The notes under the pieces: model-generated
What the model was told of the DNA's origin: nothing
What the model saw: the letters and a program-made list of their open reading frames with translations, nothing else
Database searches by the model: none
Source: Eutreptiella sp. 'Long Island Sound 2002'
Lineage: Eukaryota; Euglenozoa; Euglenophyceae; Eutreptiales; Eutreptiaceae
DNA length: 64,000 nucleotides
NCBI GenBank assembly: GCA_964036045.1
Contig: OZ038384.1
Span: 96,723,474-96,787,473, forward strand
Direction: 5' to 3'
Shown here: positions 44,001 through 55,139 of the stretch, in pieces
Layout: each line of letters starts with the position of its first letter
How positions within the stretch are numbered: position 1 is the stretch's first letter
Position numbers and translations under genes: made by a program

Positions 44001-45833
44001 GTCTGGCTGTGTGACCAGGAGCCTGTGAAGTCTTTTCAGAAGGGCCCACCACCAGAAAAAGCGAAGCTAAAACGGTGGTGGACTTACCTGAGCCAGTTCA
44101 GGCTGACAGTGCATCATATCCCCGGGATTAAGAATGACCTGTCTGACTATATATCGCGCAACAACTTCGATGCGCTTATTGGTGAGAGCTCTGAGGCGCT
44201 CGCCAAAGAGGCTTTCCAGCGTATGGATGTCCAGCTTGACCTATCCATGCGCACTGCTGGAATCCTGGAGGGTTGGAGTCTAACCGACTATCAGTCAGAG
44301 TATGAAGAAATTCTCCAAACCCTCAGCACCCGTCTCGAACCCCGTGTCGTTGACGGGCACCAGTGGTATAAAAACAATCAGTACCTCTTCTACGAGGACC
44401 GAATTGTTGTGCCTGAGGCACGACTGGATGGGTGCCTACAGTGGTCCCATCTCAGTTCTGGTCACACTGGCGCTAATCGCTCAGTGGACTTCTTCCGTGA
44501 GTGTTTCTACTCTAGTCTAACCCTGACTGAACTTAGGTCGCGTATGCAGACCATTGTGGATGCTTGTGGCTGTCATGCCAGCAAGCAGAGCGACAGTAGG
44601 GATAGGGGCCTGATCTCCAGCTTACCCATACCCTATTGTGCTAACTCTCTTCTCTACGTGGACTACATCCACGGCCTACCACGCTTTGGCGGCTATGATA
44701 GTTGCCTCGTGGTCACCTGTGGTCTATCTCGCTTCACCCGTGTGTTCCCTTGCAATAAGAAAATCACAGGTGAGCAGACTGTAAAAATGTTGGTCGAACA
44801 ATGGTTCAAACCCTATGGAGCACCTAAACAGGTGCACTCTGATGAAGATGTACGCATCCGCAGTGACACTGGGTGGTACAAACGAGTGCTAAATGCCCTC
44901 AACGTGGAGGTAACCACAGGTGTGCCCTACACTCACACGTCTAACCCTCTCTGTGAGAGACAGAACCGTGTGGTGGAGCAAAACTTAAGAATCCTGATGA
45001 AACAGGAGCGCACCAAGGACTGGGTACGCCTAGTGCCCTGGGCAGTTCTGTCCATGAACTCACAGCGGAGCTCTTCTACGGGTTTCACCCCCCACGAACT
45101 GTTCCATGGAGGACGACCTGCTTGGTTCTTCAAAACCCCCTTTCCTGAGGACTTCAAGAGTCCTGTGGGAGATTGGCTGGAACACAAGCAGTCTCTGGCT
45201 AAACAGGCTGGTACTAACCTGAGGCACATTCGTGACCGTGAACAGAGCCGACGGAACCGCCTACGGCGACCTGCCAGCTTCAAAGTTGGTGACCTTGTTT
45301 TGGTACACCATTCACGCCTACCCTCCTGGCCACGTAACTGCCTACAGGACCCTTACTTTGGACCCTATCGTATCATCAGGATAGATGGATCCAGGATCCA
45401 TGTCAGGTGCAGTCCACGTCTAGGTGGTGAACTGCTATGTGCTCCTAAGCAGTTGAGGCACTATCACTCCCCTGACGACTTGTCTTGGGATGAGTGGCGC
45501 CTCAGCGACAGTGAGATTGAACGTATAGACCTAGAGAACGCTGCCAGTCCAGAGGAGGCAGACGAACTCGAAGAGATGACTGCCGATGAGATGGCAGTCG
45601 ATGGTTACTACGTGGTTGCAGGTATTGCTCGCCACGAGTATAAACAGGGCTGGAAATTCCTTACCCTGTGGGATGGCTATGGGTTGTCCGAGGCGACCTG
45701 GGAACCTATGTCAGCCTTCATACAACCAGATGGGAGTATCAACCCCATCTTCCGCACTTACCTCGTTGAGAACAACGAGGGGCAGCTCCTAACCCGTGCT
45801 GAGACTATGTCCCAGCGTAAGAAGCGAAACTAA
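41031..45833 (+). CDS. Pol polyprotein (PR-MTase-like-RT-RNaseH-IN-chromodomain)
   Basis: One uninterrupted frame ending at TAA 45833, in phase with the Gag frame across UAG 41028-41030. Residues are counted from 41055. Aspartic protease has D19-TGA. A segment at 160-265 has VELFAS (165-170) and NPPF (201-204), resembling DNA adenine methyltransferase motifs. RT spans about 560-800 with LRLVVDYGEVN (624) and a HIDD active site (D740, D741) where YxDD is usual. RNase H has ITDAS with D891. Integrase has an HH-type finger (H1132, H1137, C1171, C1173; CxC where CxxC is usual) and catalytic D1203, D1263 and E1301. The chromodomain lies at about 1515-1575 (YYVVAGIARHEYKQGW). The enzymes copy and integrate the element, and the chromodomain is expected to steer integration to modified histones. 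No internal stop is present, so Pol looks functional. Confidence 0.92.
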   Translation, partial: GGGSEEEDLVFWILVKIGDQVFRAVLDTGATLSIVARRLLKTFRKTKTVAIRVGDGRTIHSLGGVDVTICLGDETVTQHCRVLDTDAFDIVIGTDFLRRNPQVKMLSLQHPYSLHCDFGSGLFSVPLELSGRKESGLRYAAKTNYRTENYQLARHVLENGLAALQVNLDEIQVELFASQQQHIMQLYCSKQMNNAFRFFWKAMGLAYANPPFSLLAKVLTKIAYEGGRVVMCTPDWGCSGEHAYWRRMLDRMTVGRVQLPDGPIYVPEDSDTALQAPEWASFLSIIDGSLNPVPLCDLDQVILKEVMAENRGLTLYDLKNRSPEHLSATLTGCESPDDYLEPAAVKEDADDQPFEIASTIPSVDPSCVDLKHGAFLAQLLLEEVDLESTSEPASSVGKPVLHMQPVHTGEPVARSTDALARPAANNMPLSEHDTQELRRLLNLKAEGIERQERLQYLRQTSKYSIWSQEDDESYTLPHPEIPLVYSLHYGQQCPPEWDDGTVPAETADRHKKKEHGKSNLHAEEDFLQKVESLNRDPRLKKLLIIYEEVFGALPPPLSCKKLVQMDLKLKPEFEKTRVRRRPYPAPQEQVEEIERQIQECIDAGLVEEYKHGDYPHHCSPCFLVAKPGSTALRLVVDYGEVNKKTQNHSGSIPNMENTLERIAKCRYKTKMDKRSGFWQVDLTAAAQELLAFITPKGRVFKWKVMPFGVANAPALFQELMNKILYILRRRPLVQELISRGAEMEAHIDDVSLGTNTKEDHVLLLRECFTVCQENHLRIKLEKCEFMKEEMEYMGFDVGYGWWKPAASKMQPLQDMQIRDDPKKGLHDVRSFVGACNFYRRHINNFTYSSAPLTDLIKKTTPWRWTSREEECFQELKKKIASSNCLGVPRPEGEIVLITDASDVGGGGTIYQWQELNPAELTHCHYRTTGLNRDGSLKHDYPTSEWRLVPLGHWNWKWNQARSNYSTYDQELLAGMLVLSSQSRLLGSNPIVWLCDQEPVKSFQKGPPPEKAKLKRWWTYLSQFRLTVHHIPGIKNDLSDYISRNNFDALIGESSEALAKEAFQRMDVQLDLSMRTAGILEGWSLTDYQSEYEEILQTLSTRLEPRVVDGHQWYKNNQYLFYEDRIVVPEARLDGCLQWSHLSSGHTGANRSVDFFRECFYSSLTLTELRSRMQTIVDACGCHASKQSDSRDRGLISSLPIPYCANSLLYVDYIHGLPRFGGYDSCLVVTCGLSRFTRVFPCNKKITGEQTVKMLVEQWFKPYGAPKQVHSDEDVRIRSDTGWYKRVLNALNVEVTTGVPYTHTSNPLCERQNRVVEQNLRILMKQERTKDWVRLVPWAVLSMNSQRSSSTGFTPHELFHGGRPAWFFKTPFPEDFKSPVGDWLEHKQSLAKQAGTNLRHIRDREQSRRNRLRRPASFKVGDLVLVHHSRLPSWPRNCLQDPYFGPYRIIRIDGSRIHVRCSPRLGGELLCAPKQLRHYHSPDDLSWDEWRLSDSEIERIDLENAASPEEADELEEMTADEMAVDGYYVVAGIARHEYKQGWKFLTLWDGYGLSEATWEPMSAFIQPDGSINPIFRTYLVENNEGQLLTRAETMSQRKKRN

Positions 45834-48036
45834 TTACCCTGTATCAGTCTACTGACCCTGTCTGTGCCCTGCAGACCCACGCCTATGGTTTCCAGCGTGA
45901 GCCAGGTGGCCGCTTATCAAGATTGCAGCCACCCAGCGAGTGTTTGCCTTGTTGACCATGTGTTGCATGGGTACTGCCCTAATGTAATGACCTTGGTGAG
46001 CCAACGAAGAACGGTGGCTTTCTACACCAGGGGGGAATGACAAGCAAGGTGTTATGAGGCAAGGTGTGTCTTCCCTCCTTGGGGACAAGCGAGCCCACAG
46101 TTAGGACCCCTGACTGGTCCAGACCCATGGGGTTCTACCCTTCCTTACAGGGTTTACCATACCCCTAAGTGTGCTACGTATGTCTGTATGTGTCTCACTT
46201 CTCTCCCCAGCGTGGCTCCCGGAGACCGGGCTTCGCTGACGTCGGACCGAAGGTCCTAATCAGGTACTATTACCACTCCCATGGCGCCCAATTTCTGTGC
46301 TGGCGCCTAACCTTGGGGTAAACGGCAAAAGCCCTACCTACTAAGAGGGGAGGGGTGGCCAAGTGTGCTAAGGGCATACAAAACGCCCATTTTTGCTACA
46401 GGCCAAGGGCTAACGCACTCCCCTGCCCACGAGGAAAAGCACGCGGGACAGGAGACACCACTACACTACACTCACTAACGCCAGCACCGGCCTTCGAAGG
46501 CAGGGTGAGCACTCATCACTTGCACTCACCTCCTGCCAGGCCTGCTGACCCTAACCCCTACACACGCTACTGGGTGCTGCTGTCGAACGTCACTCAGGCC
46601 CTAGTGGCCCTCCTGTGAAAAGGACGAGAGAACACAGCGCTCCTAAGCAGCTGTGGCCTAACAGGGGACGCCACAACGCGTTTCCCCTGCTAGGGCTTGG
46701 AGGGAAGGGGTGCTCTCGTTGCGTGCACAGCGCAGATGTCGTTGAGGTCGAACTGTCCTCGCCAGTACTGGCTGAGGCACAGTGATTTGATTTGTGATCA
46801 GCGCCCCTGTTATGCTGGGGCAGAAAAATGGTAGCCGCCGAAGGCAGCTGCTGCGTGCACCAATCACCCTTAACCTCTCCCACCTGTACAAAAGAGGCAG
46901 ATGAAGGGGCGTTTGCGACTGAGGAACCAAGCCACACTCCAGGTATTATACCCTTCTCAGTGTGACCTATAATACACTGTTCGCAAACACGCTGCAGATG
47001 CAGCTACCCCTGTCAAGCAAGCAAGCTTTAAGAAACTCCTCGGGTTCTCTTAAAGAACGTACCGAGGAGCCTCTGGGTAACCTAAACAAGGTTTACCGTG
47101 CGCAATTCGCGTGGCCTACCCTTTAATGCATCATGTGCACGCAGGGAAGGGAGGCTTAACCACAGACTCAGCCAGGAGGTGAGCTCCTCCTGGGCTAACC
47201 TACCTTACTCACCATGCATCGTGTGAATGCCGCATTGAAACGAACACAAAACAAACCTAAGCGTTTTAAGCAACTCAACTTGAACGCCACGGCCGCACAC
47301 GAACAAACGCTAACCTGTGAAGAAGGAAACAAGGGTGAATTAGGGATACAGGTGAAGCGATACAGCGTGTGGATGCCTAGATTAGGCACATGCATCGCGA
47401 GCACAGCGCATACTCTAACCCTACGTGCGCGCTGCGCGCTCCATTCGCATCACATACCTTTCATTCCTGCTTTCACCTGTGCAGAGCACGAGAGATGAAC
47501 ACCCGACCCCCCAACGAGCACAGCGTTAACAACCCTAACGTTTTGACGGAACAACCAACACGAACGCAATGCGTGAGTGTGAAGTGACACAGACATACCT
47601 GAGAGACGGGTTGTTGAACTGCTCTGTGGTGTGGGCTGATTTTGAATTCTCCCCTCTGAAGTTTATAAAAATTTTGATGCAACTGTGCAAAAATTTTCTT
47701 TAAAACTTTAAAAACTACGGCTCATACCTTCTTTTCCAAAAGCCGTTTTCGCTTGCGCAACCCTTTTCTTGGCGTCCGCTTCCTTTGCGCTTGTCTGCGA
47801 CTTTAAGTTATGTGTATAAATGACGATTTCCCGCGTGGTTTCGTCGATTTTCAACGATTTCACTTGCTAAATTGCAACCCCTTCCGCAAAACCGCAGGAA
47901 TCACTCCCTGCTGGTTCCATTTTCCATTTTTTCCAGCTCCTGGGGGTTTGTGTCCTCCATTGGGAGTATTGCTCCGCCCTGGCCCTTGGTCAGGACGTTT
48001 ACTAAAACGCTGTTTATACGGCGATAACCGTCCGCA

Positions 48037-48118
48037 TTAGAGCGTTCGACTGTACCCTAGTGGACAGACACATGTGCTCTGGACAGGGAGTCCTGGGTTC
48101 AATTCCCACTGCCCCCAC
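48037..48118 (+). mobile_element. tRNA-derived SINE-like head (second copy)
   Basis: A box TACCCTAGTGG at 48053-48063 and B box GGTTCAATTCC at 48096-48106, 43 bases apart, followed by CCACTGCC. The motif set is as at 9160-9260. It lies inside the LTR element, so it was nested there or captured by an ancestor. Stem pairing is poor for a working tRNA. Confidence 0.5.
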
Positions 48119-48341
48119 ACTTTTTCCAAAAGTTTTCGCCGCACGCCGGCGACTTTTGAGGAATGCCCCTTCGAAGGGACATCATTCACGGTACATTACA
48201 CTGTTTTTCAAGGGTCCCTACAGTGTGATAGGCTTCTATGAAGTGATGAGAATGTTTTTGGTAAGTTTAATGCATTTTTTGAGGTAATTTTGGGAATATT
48301 TGAGCCTTTTTCCTTGGTCCTACTAGCTTAGCTAACTAGTA

Positions 48342-48350
48342 CTCCAGGGG
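48342..48350 (+). promoter_or_regulatory. Candidate polypurine tract
   Basis: AGGGGGG-type purine run immediately upstream of the 3' LTR, the expected plus-strand primer site. Confidence 0.45.
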
Positions 48351-49063
48351 GGAGTAAGAAAAAGTCACTGCCATGTCTTTCTTGGAGGGCTTGATCCAGG
48401 CTAAGCCCCCCTTAAAACCCTTTGTTGATGCTGAGACAAACTTAAGTGTTTTTATCTCTCTTTTGTTGCCTAAAGTACACTTTCTCAAAGTAACTAGGGT
48501 TGTGACCCTAGCCCCCCCATGAAGTTCACCCCTACCACTCAACTGAGCGGAGGTACCTTCCTTCATGGAGGACATACCAAAATAAATCAGGCATTACATG
48601 CTTGTTGGCCTTGGAGGCTAAGCCTAAGTGGTCTCCCACCCCAAGACCCCTATACTCAATTGTTTCTACCACTTATTGTGGTCCTACTTTGTAACTGTTT
48701 CTGAATTCAGTTGCTTGGCCAAGTCATTTTCTGTGTGGTCCTGACATCTATGCCCCTCAGTCCTAACCAGCACCATTTCACCCAAAAGAGTGCACATGAA
48801 GTGCCTATTGCAACCTCTGAGGCTAGAGTCTGACCATTTTTCATATAAAACCTTTTGTATTATCCATTTGTGATTGAATCTATGTGCATATACCTGCTTT
48901 GTCTATCTGCAGCCCTTCTGTGTTACACTGGATTCCAAAACCAATCATTGATTCGATCCATATTCAGTCCTTGCTCTACTTGCTGATTTGGTTTGGGGTT
49001 TTCAACTACAAAACCTGCAGGAATACATCAAAAGACCTAGGGCATAATTCAAGGACATCTTTC
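48351..49063 (+). repeat. 3' LTR
   Basis: Matches the 5' LTR base for base except for four substitutions and the first base (G in place of T). Ends GGACATCTTTC, then TGAGT. Confidence 0.9.
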
Positions 49064-49959
49064 TGAGTGTATATAGACAGGCTGGGCAATTGGCAAGTTG
49101 AAGGGTTACTTTGGTATATGTCATGTGGTGAAAGGGCTCATGGGCGTGAATGGGGCAAAGCGGAGTTTGTTATACCTTAGAGTAACTTCGGTTAGGTCTT
49201 GAAGGGGATAGGTCCGTTCGGGTGGCGTGGGGCATCCTTGATAAGTTAAGATGAGTAGGGTAGCGTGAGAAGGAGAGGACAACAAAGGTGGGAGCACTTT
49301 CAACCACACGGTTGTCATGGTTAGGGGGAAAAAAGCTACTTGAAATACCCTAGTATATTCTTGGGGAGGTTCATTTTGCTAAGGTAGCTAAAATAGCAAA
49401 AAGATGTATGCGAAAAGGACAAGGCTTTAAAATCATAGGAGACGTGTTCGCAACCAAAAAAGCAGGAGCGGGTACCTCAGGATACCTTGCTGCGGGCGGG
49501 TTGTGGAAGGAAGCGAGTGACTCTGAGCACCTTGGAGAAGGATAAGTTGGGTCACCCTTTAAGGTTTATTTGATGTCTTGGATACAGACTGTTCACAAAC
49601 AAAGTAAAAAAACGAACGAATGATTAGCTTGGAATCACTTGTTGTGGCAGCGGGGTAACTTTGATACCAAATAGGAACGGAGGGGGCATTGATTTATTCC
49701 TGCGGTTAATGAACACCTTTTTTGGGTTGAAAATGACTTTGATCGTGTATTTTTAGCAATAAATAGTCCGAGGCTCCGAAAACAGAAGCGGACAGTGTTG
49801 TCCCTATCCATTAACTTTCGTAAAACATCGTTTCACGACAAAACATATCAATGCTTGACGAAATTCGAGCAAAAAAGAAACTTCGTGAACTTGACCGCCC
49901 TTTGGCATGTTGTTTTGACAGCACTCAATAGCCCAAGACATATTTAGTTGAGTCCAACA
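49064..49959. other. Flank of the LTR element, no gene recognised
   Basis: Nothing recognisable as coding, RNA or repeat. Confidence 0.45.
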
Positions 49960-52665
49960 CATGCAAAAGAGGGGTAGGGGGTGCCATCCCTGGCCAGCAG
50001 GGCCAAAAAGCGCAATGGTACGCTTCTTCAAAAAGGCAAATGTTACAAAATTGGGACACAAAATGGCACCATTTAGAGATTGTAGCGCTAAATTTGTCGT
50101 TCCCACACTGACCCGTCACGCAAAACATGCTTTCTCCACAGAAGCATGTGCAAAATGTGGTTGGCAAAAGTCCTCACTAGTGTCGATTGTCAAACAAAAC
50201 TGTGCAAAGCCGAAAAATGGCAACTTTCTAAGCTAACCACCATGTTGACTTATCCTTCTGAATTCAGCCCATACAAGAGTGGCTGGGGCTATCGGTGCCA
50301 ATCAAAATCAAAATACCCCATTCTCGCTCCAAAAAACAACCATCTTTGGTAACTTGCGGGCTAAGAATGGCCATTCTTTGGGTGTACAGCAGTAAACCAT
50401 CCCCGACTACAACCCTTGTGAAGTCCAACACTACCCACCAAAATTGTACAAAATCATTCTGACGGTAAAAAGGGGGGGCAAGTTTGGAAGAATTTTGGGC
50501 CGAAAATGGCACAGATTAGAGCAGACGGCGGTGAACATGTCGTTTTGGTATTCAACTTTATTTGAGGTCCAACACAGACAAAATAGGGATGGCAATGCTG
50601 CGGCTGCCCACCAAAGTCAAAGAATGCCATTTTGAGGCCAAAAAGGGCAACATTTGACGATGTTCAGGCTAAAAATAGCATTTCTTGACACCCAAAATTG
50701 CGAACATGGTGTTTTTGGCAGTATAACATGGACAAACAAATGTTTTTTTGATTTCAACATGGGCAAAATGGGAGCAGGTGGTGCTATCGCTGCCCACCAA
50801 AGTCTAAAAACACCATTTTGGGGTGGAAAGATGGGCAATATATGAAAACTTTTGCGCTAAACTTAGCGGTCTCTTTGCCAACTACTCGGGAAATGTTGTT
50901 TCCGTACTCCAACATCTACCAACCAGCTTCTGTGGAGTGCAGCTTGTGCATGCTAGGGATGGGGAGTGCTGTTTCTGCCCACCAAAGTCAAAAAGCACCA
51001 TATTGTGGCCATAAAAATGGCATTTTTTTACAAATGTTGCGCTAAAAATAGCATATTTTGGAGCCCTTACCTCTGAAAATGTTGTTCCAGCAATCAACCA
51101 TTGCATGAAACATGTATCTTAGTACTTCAGCACATGCAAAAAGTAGGGGGGGGGGTAGGGGGTTATCACTGCCCACCATAGGCAGAAAAAGCATTTGATG
51201 GTCAAAAATGGCAATTATTGAGGAATTTCACTGTACAAATAGCAATGTTTGGAGTTAAAAGCTCGAAAAACATTGTTTGGACAGTCAACCATCGACCCAC
51301 ACATGTTTTTTGGAGTCCGGTGGTTGCAAAATAGGGGGTGCCATCACTGTCCACAAAGGTGATTTGTCGATCTGACAGCCCTGAAACAAAATTCTTGGCA
51401 CAAAGCCATCGCCTGCGACATGCTTTTTGGAATGCATGCAAAATAGGGATAGTGCATGCAAACTAGGGGTGGGGAAAGCTATCGCTGCCCATTAGGGTCT
51501 GAAACATCATTTTGTGCAAAAAAAAATGGCACAATGTGACGAAATGCTCTACAAATAGCTTTTTTTTTTTAAGTGGACACACCTGAAGCTGTTGTTTGGG
51601 CAGTCACCCATTGCCTTGTCCCGCACGTGCCAAATAGGGGTGGAGGATGCTATAACTGCCCACCAAAACCAAATCACACCATTTTGAGGGCTTGAATGAG
51701 CAATTGCGGACAAATTTTTGCGATACGAAACCGTTGTCTTGGCAGTCAGCCACGACGCAAACATGTTTTCCTGAGTCCAACGCGTACCAAGTAGGGGTGG
51801 GGGGTGCCATCATTGCCCACTGAAATTAAACAACCCCATTTTCGAGCCAAAAAAAATGGCAATTTCCGTCCAATTTCGCGTTAGCAATCTTTGGAGCCGG
51901 CAGCCTTGATACCGTTGTTGCCGCAATAAACCATCCGTGTTTTCTGAAACTCAGCATGTGCAAAATAGGTGTGTGGGGTTGCTATCAATGCCACCAGAGG
52001 GGGAAAAACCACTTTGAGCCCAAAAAATGCTGATTTTTGACAAATTTTGGGCTAAAAGTAGTATTTTTGCGAAGCGGGGGCCTGAAGCTGTTGTGTTGGC
52101 AGGCAACCATCGCCTGAAACATTTTTTTTAGTCCAGCTTTTGTCAAAAATGTTACATTGACAGTCAACTGTTGGCCTGAACATGTTTGTTTGAGTCCAAC
52201 AGTGTCAAATATGGATGGGGGATGCTATCACTGGCCACCAAAGTCCTGTTCTGAGGCCAAATTTGGCAATGTTTAACGAATTTTGGGCCAAAAAGTAGAA
52301 TCTTTCGAAGCCCAAAGTCCTGAATCTGTTGCTTTGCCAGCCAACCATTGACGAAGACGTGGATTATTGAGTACACACAAAATAGGGATGGGGGGTGCTA
52401 TGGCGGCCCGCAATAGAAACACTATTTTGGCGGGGGGGGGAAGCAAGTTTGCCGAAAATTGGGCAAAGAATGGCATTTCGTGGAGCTGACAGCCTTGAAA
52501 CTCGCGTTTTGGCAGTCACCCATTCTTAGGACATGTTTTTCCGAGTAAAATAGGCGTGGGGGGTACTATTACTGCCCGGCAGGGTAAAAAAAAAACCATT
52601 TAGGGCAAAAAAACGCAAACTTTTGACCAATTCTGGGCAAAAAGTGGCAAGCAAGGTTCTCCAAC
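49960..52665. repeat. Degenerate satellite of about 180 bp, roughly 15 units
   Basis: Recurring blocks AAATAGGGGTGGGGGGTGCTATC, then CTGCCCACCAAAGTC, CACCATTTTGAGGCCAAAAA, TTTTGACGAATTTTGCGC and GTTTTGGCAGTCAACCAT. They recur near 49973, 50583, 50768, 50955, 51143, 51330, 51460, 51637, 51790, 51965, 52208, 52380 and 52550. Units differ by many substitutions and indels, so the array is old and not homogenised. Confidence 0.85.
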
Positions 52666-53404
52666 ATATCGGCAGTAGAGCATGCAGACCCAGAGTGTTC
52701 TAAATAGCCCTTTTCAAGGGCTTTGGAAGTATATACCACAAATACCAGCCCCTATGGGACACTCAGTGGGCACAAGCGAGGCAACAATCCCAGCAACTCT
52801 GAAAACTATCTGCGTTCACGCGTTTGGCGTATCCCCGAGAGCTGTCTGGACAAATGTAGAAACCCTCCACAGACCCCCAATCCAAAGCAGGCCAAGGAAC
52901 CCGATTTCATAGGCCAAGGGTTGCACCAGAAAAGCAGGGCGGCGAAATTGTGCATAGCGCTGGGAAGAAAGCACAAAGTGACAGTTAGGGCACATTGCCA
53001 GGTGGTGGGGAAGGGATGGGCGTCCAGAAATGCACACACTGCCCACGCACACTGCCCACGAATCACTGCAGGCACAACCGATGAGTGCGCTTAGGCACGC
53101 TGGCCGTGGCTGTGCCATTGGCCGCAGGGGCAGATTTTGCGCAGCTGACACAAACACCTCCTCAGTTTGTCTGGGGCAGGAGCGCGTGTTGCAGGAGCAC
53201 ATTTGCAACACATCGGAAGTGGACAGATGTCAAGTGGACAGATGGGAATTCCGGGAGGGCACGTCCAAGTCTGCCTGCGGGCGGAGGTCTTCCCAGGTTA
53301 GGGTTAGGTTCCTCCTTTTCATACCTCTGCTCGTGCAGCATCACATCTTGAAACGCGGTGCTGAGCTGTCAGACATGCGAATCACCCATCAGAGGCAAGG
53401 TTGG
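52666..53404. other. No gene recognised
   Basis: Open frames here lack protein-like signals. A short CACTGCCCACG run is at 53035-53063 and GGTTAGGGTTAGG at 53295-53308. Confidence 0.4.
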
Positions 53405-53495
53405 CCCCTACCCCTGCCCCTGCCCTGCCACTGCCCACACCCTGCTCCTGCCCCTGCCACTGCAGCTTGCCCCCGCCCCTGCCCTTGCCCTAACA
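53405..53495. repeat. CCCCTGC-type microsatellite
   Basis: Imperfect repeats of CCCCTGCC/CCACTGCC and variants. Confidence 0.8.
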
Positions 53496-55139
53496 CACTT
53501 TTGGGTACAGACATCAGACACGGGCACGCTGAGCACTTTGAAACAGCAGCATGAGCTGCGTTGCAGGTGCAGTCTATGTACCCCCTCCCCTTGTGTCCAG
53601 TGAACACTGAACGCGCGACGTCCTTTCGTTGAGACCTGGGACCCAATTAATTTGGGTACCAAATCTATACAGTCCAAACACCACGCGGTTGCTAGGCAAT
53701 GTGTTCGTTGGCCATAAATCAGCGACAGCCGCTACCCTCCAGAATCACTCTGGCATCCGCAACAGTGCCGCAGGTCTAAACATGGCAAAGTTGCGGCACA
53801 AATAGTCCACTCTGCCCAGCAACACGCCATTTGCTGCCCCAATCAATAGGTCATGCTCACTCCTATAGGTCAATGTGTCTGTTGGAGGGGGGGGGGGGGG
53901 ATGCATTTCTCTGGACATGATGAGATTGAACTTGGAAATTGGCTGTGAGAGAAATATCTGTCACCAGAGAATGACTCCATGCAAGCCACGCTCCCTTCTG
54001 GAATTGTACCTCTGCCTCCGGCTGTTCCAGTTGGGAAAATTGTGATTGTCAAGTCCTGTGCAACGCAGTATGTGTATGCTGGGCCCCCCAGGGCTTTCCC
54101 CCTTCAGCATTTGGTTTGTGCCAGCGCATCTTTCATCTCGCTTACGGGAGATGCAAATTTTGCAGCTCAAACGAACAACATGTTCTGCTTTTTTTCATGA
54201 GGGAAGGCTTGGCATGGGTTCTGTGGCCCTGTGTCACAAGACCAGTCATGTTTAGGGAATGCCCAGCGGGGAGGAGACACCGGTACATAAATGCAACCAT
54301 GTTGGGCGGACTGCGTCTCTGTGTGGCACTGGATAGATCAAACAAGTGGACAACCACCGCTGGTGCACTCATGGTGTCGAGTTGGGATGTTACACTCCAT
54401 GACTAAGGTGGGGAAACGGTACACCGTCCGTGTAACACAGAATAAGCGCACGCAGACACTCAATGGAGCAACGAATTCAAGAGCAATAAAATTTTTGGCA
54501 ATGCCGCCCCCACCGGAGCCCATAGCGCCACTCGAGTGATCTAAAGGGAATGTGTCCACACTGCCTCTCCACATACGTGTTCCCCTGCAACACATACGGC
54601 CAAGGGGGGGGGGGTTGCAGTTTGGGGGGGGGGGGCGGTCAAATCCAATCGTGAAGAATTGCGGAAGATTGTGGAAATATTGCAATACAGTAAGCAACCC
54701 TCCTTAACCCTCAAGTTGCAACATTTCTGGACAGGTGGTTCAAATTTTTTCTTTCCATCATTCAAAAGGTGCATGGGCAGCACAATTACAGGAGGCGCCC
54801 CTCAATATCATTGAATCATTGAATCATTGAAGCATGAACCAAAGGCAGCGGATGTTGTCATCTAATTTGTGCTGTCCCACACTGTGAGAAAAAGTGTTTC
54901 ACATCACCACCAGAAGTGGGCTGTGAGGTGAAGGGGCATGCAATTGCCACCATTTTGGCGCGTTGGACAGGCCCAACAGGGGGTATATCAATAGCACAGG
55001 GGACGGCCAACTTTCTCCTGGGGGATTGCCATACCCACGAGCATTAGCACTAGGTTGTATTGGGCAGCATATAGTACTTTGTAGGTCTGAGCAACATGTA
55101 CCAGCGTTGGCTGTGCTAGGGTGCTAACACTTTGCTTTG
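53496..55139. other. No gene recognised
   Basis: No supported gene. Long G tracts at 53887-53900, 54604-54613 and 54625-54636. A short TCATTGAA repeat at 54805-54830. Confidence 0.45.

Larger units (their letters stand above)
45834..48350 (+). other. 3' noncoding region of the retrotransposon
   Basis: No envelope or other gene recognised over 2.5 kb. It contains the SINE-like head at 48037-48118 and ends in the purine-rich CCAGGGGGG just before the 3' LTR. Confidence 0.6.
38060..49063 (+). mobile_element. Ty3/Gypsy chromovirus LTR retrotransposon (11.0 kb)
   Basis: Two LTRs of about 712 bp bound gag and pol in the order protease, RT, RNase H, integrase, chromodomain, which defines a Ty3/Gypsy chromovirus. 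The LTRs align without gaps and differ at four positions (38208, 38450, 38605 and about 38695), so insertion was recent. TGAGT lies at both outer edges if the LTR is taken to start at AAGAAAAAG, which is a candidate 5-bp target duplication. About 2.5 kb of noncoding sequence separates pol from the 3' LTR. Confidence 0.95.

Noticed and set aside
53030-53554. 174-codon plus-strand frame
   Set aside because: Ends in CCCCTGC microsatellite. No domain or splice evidence.
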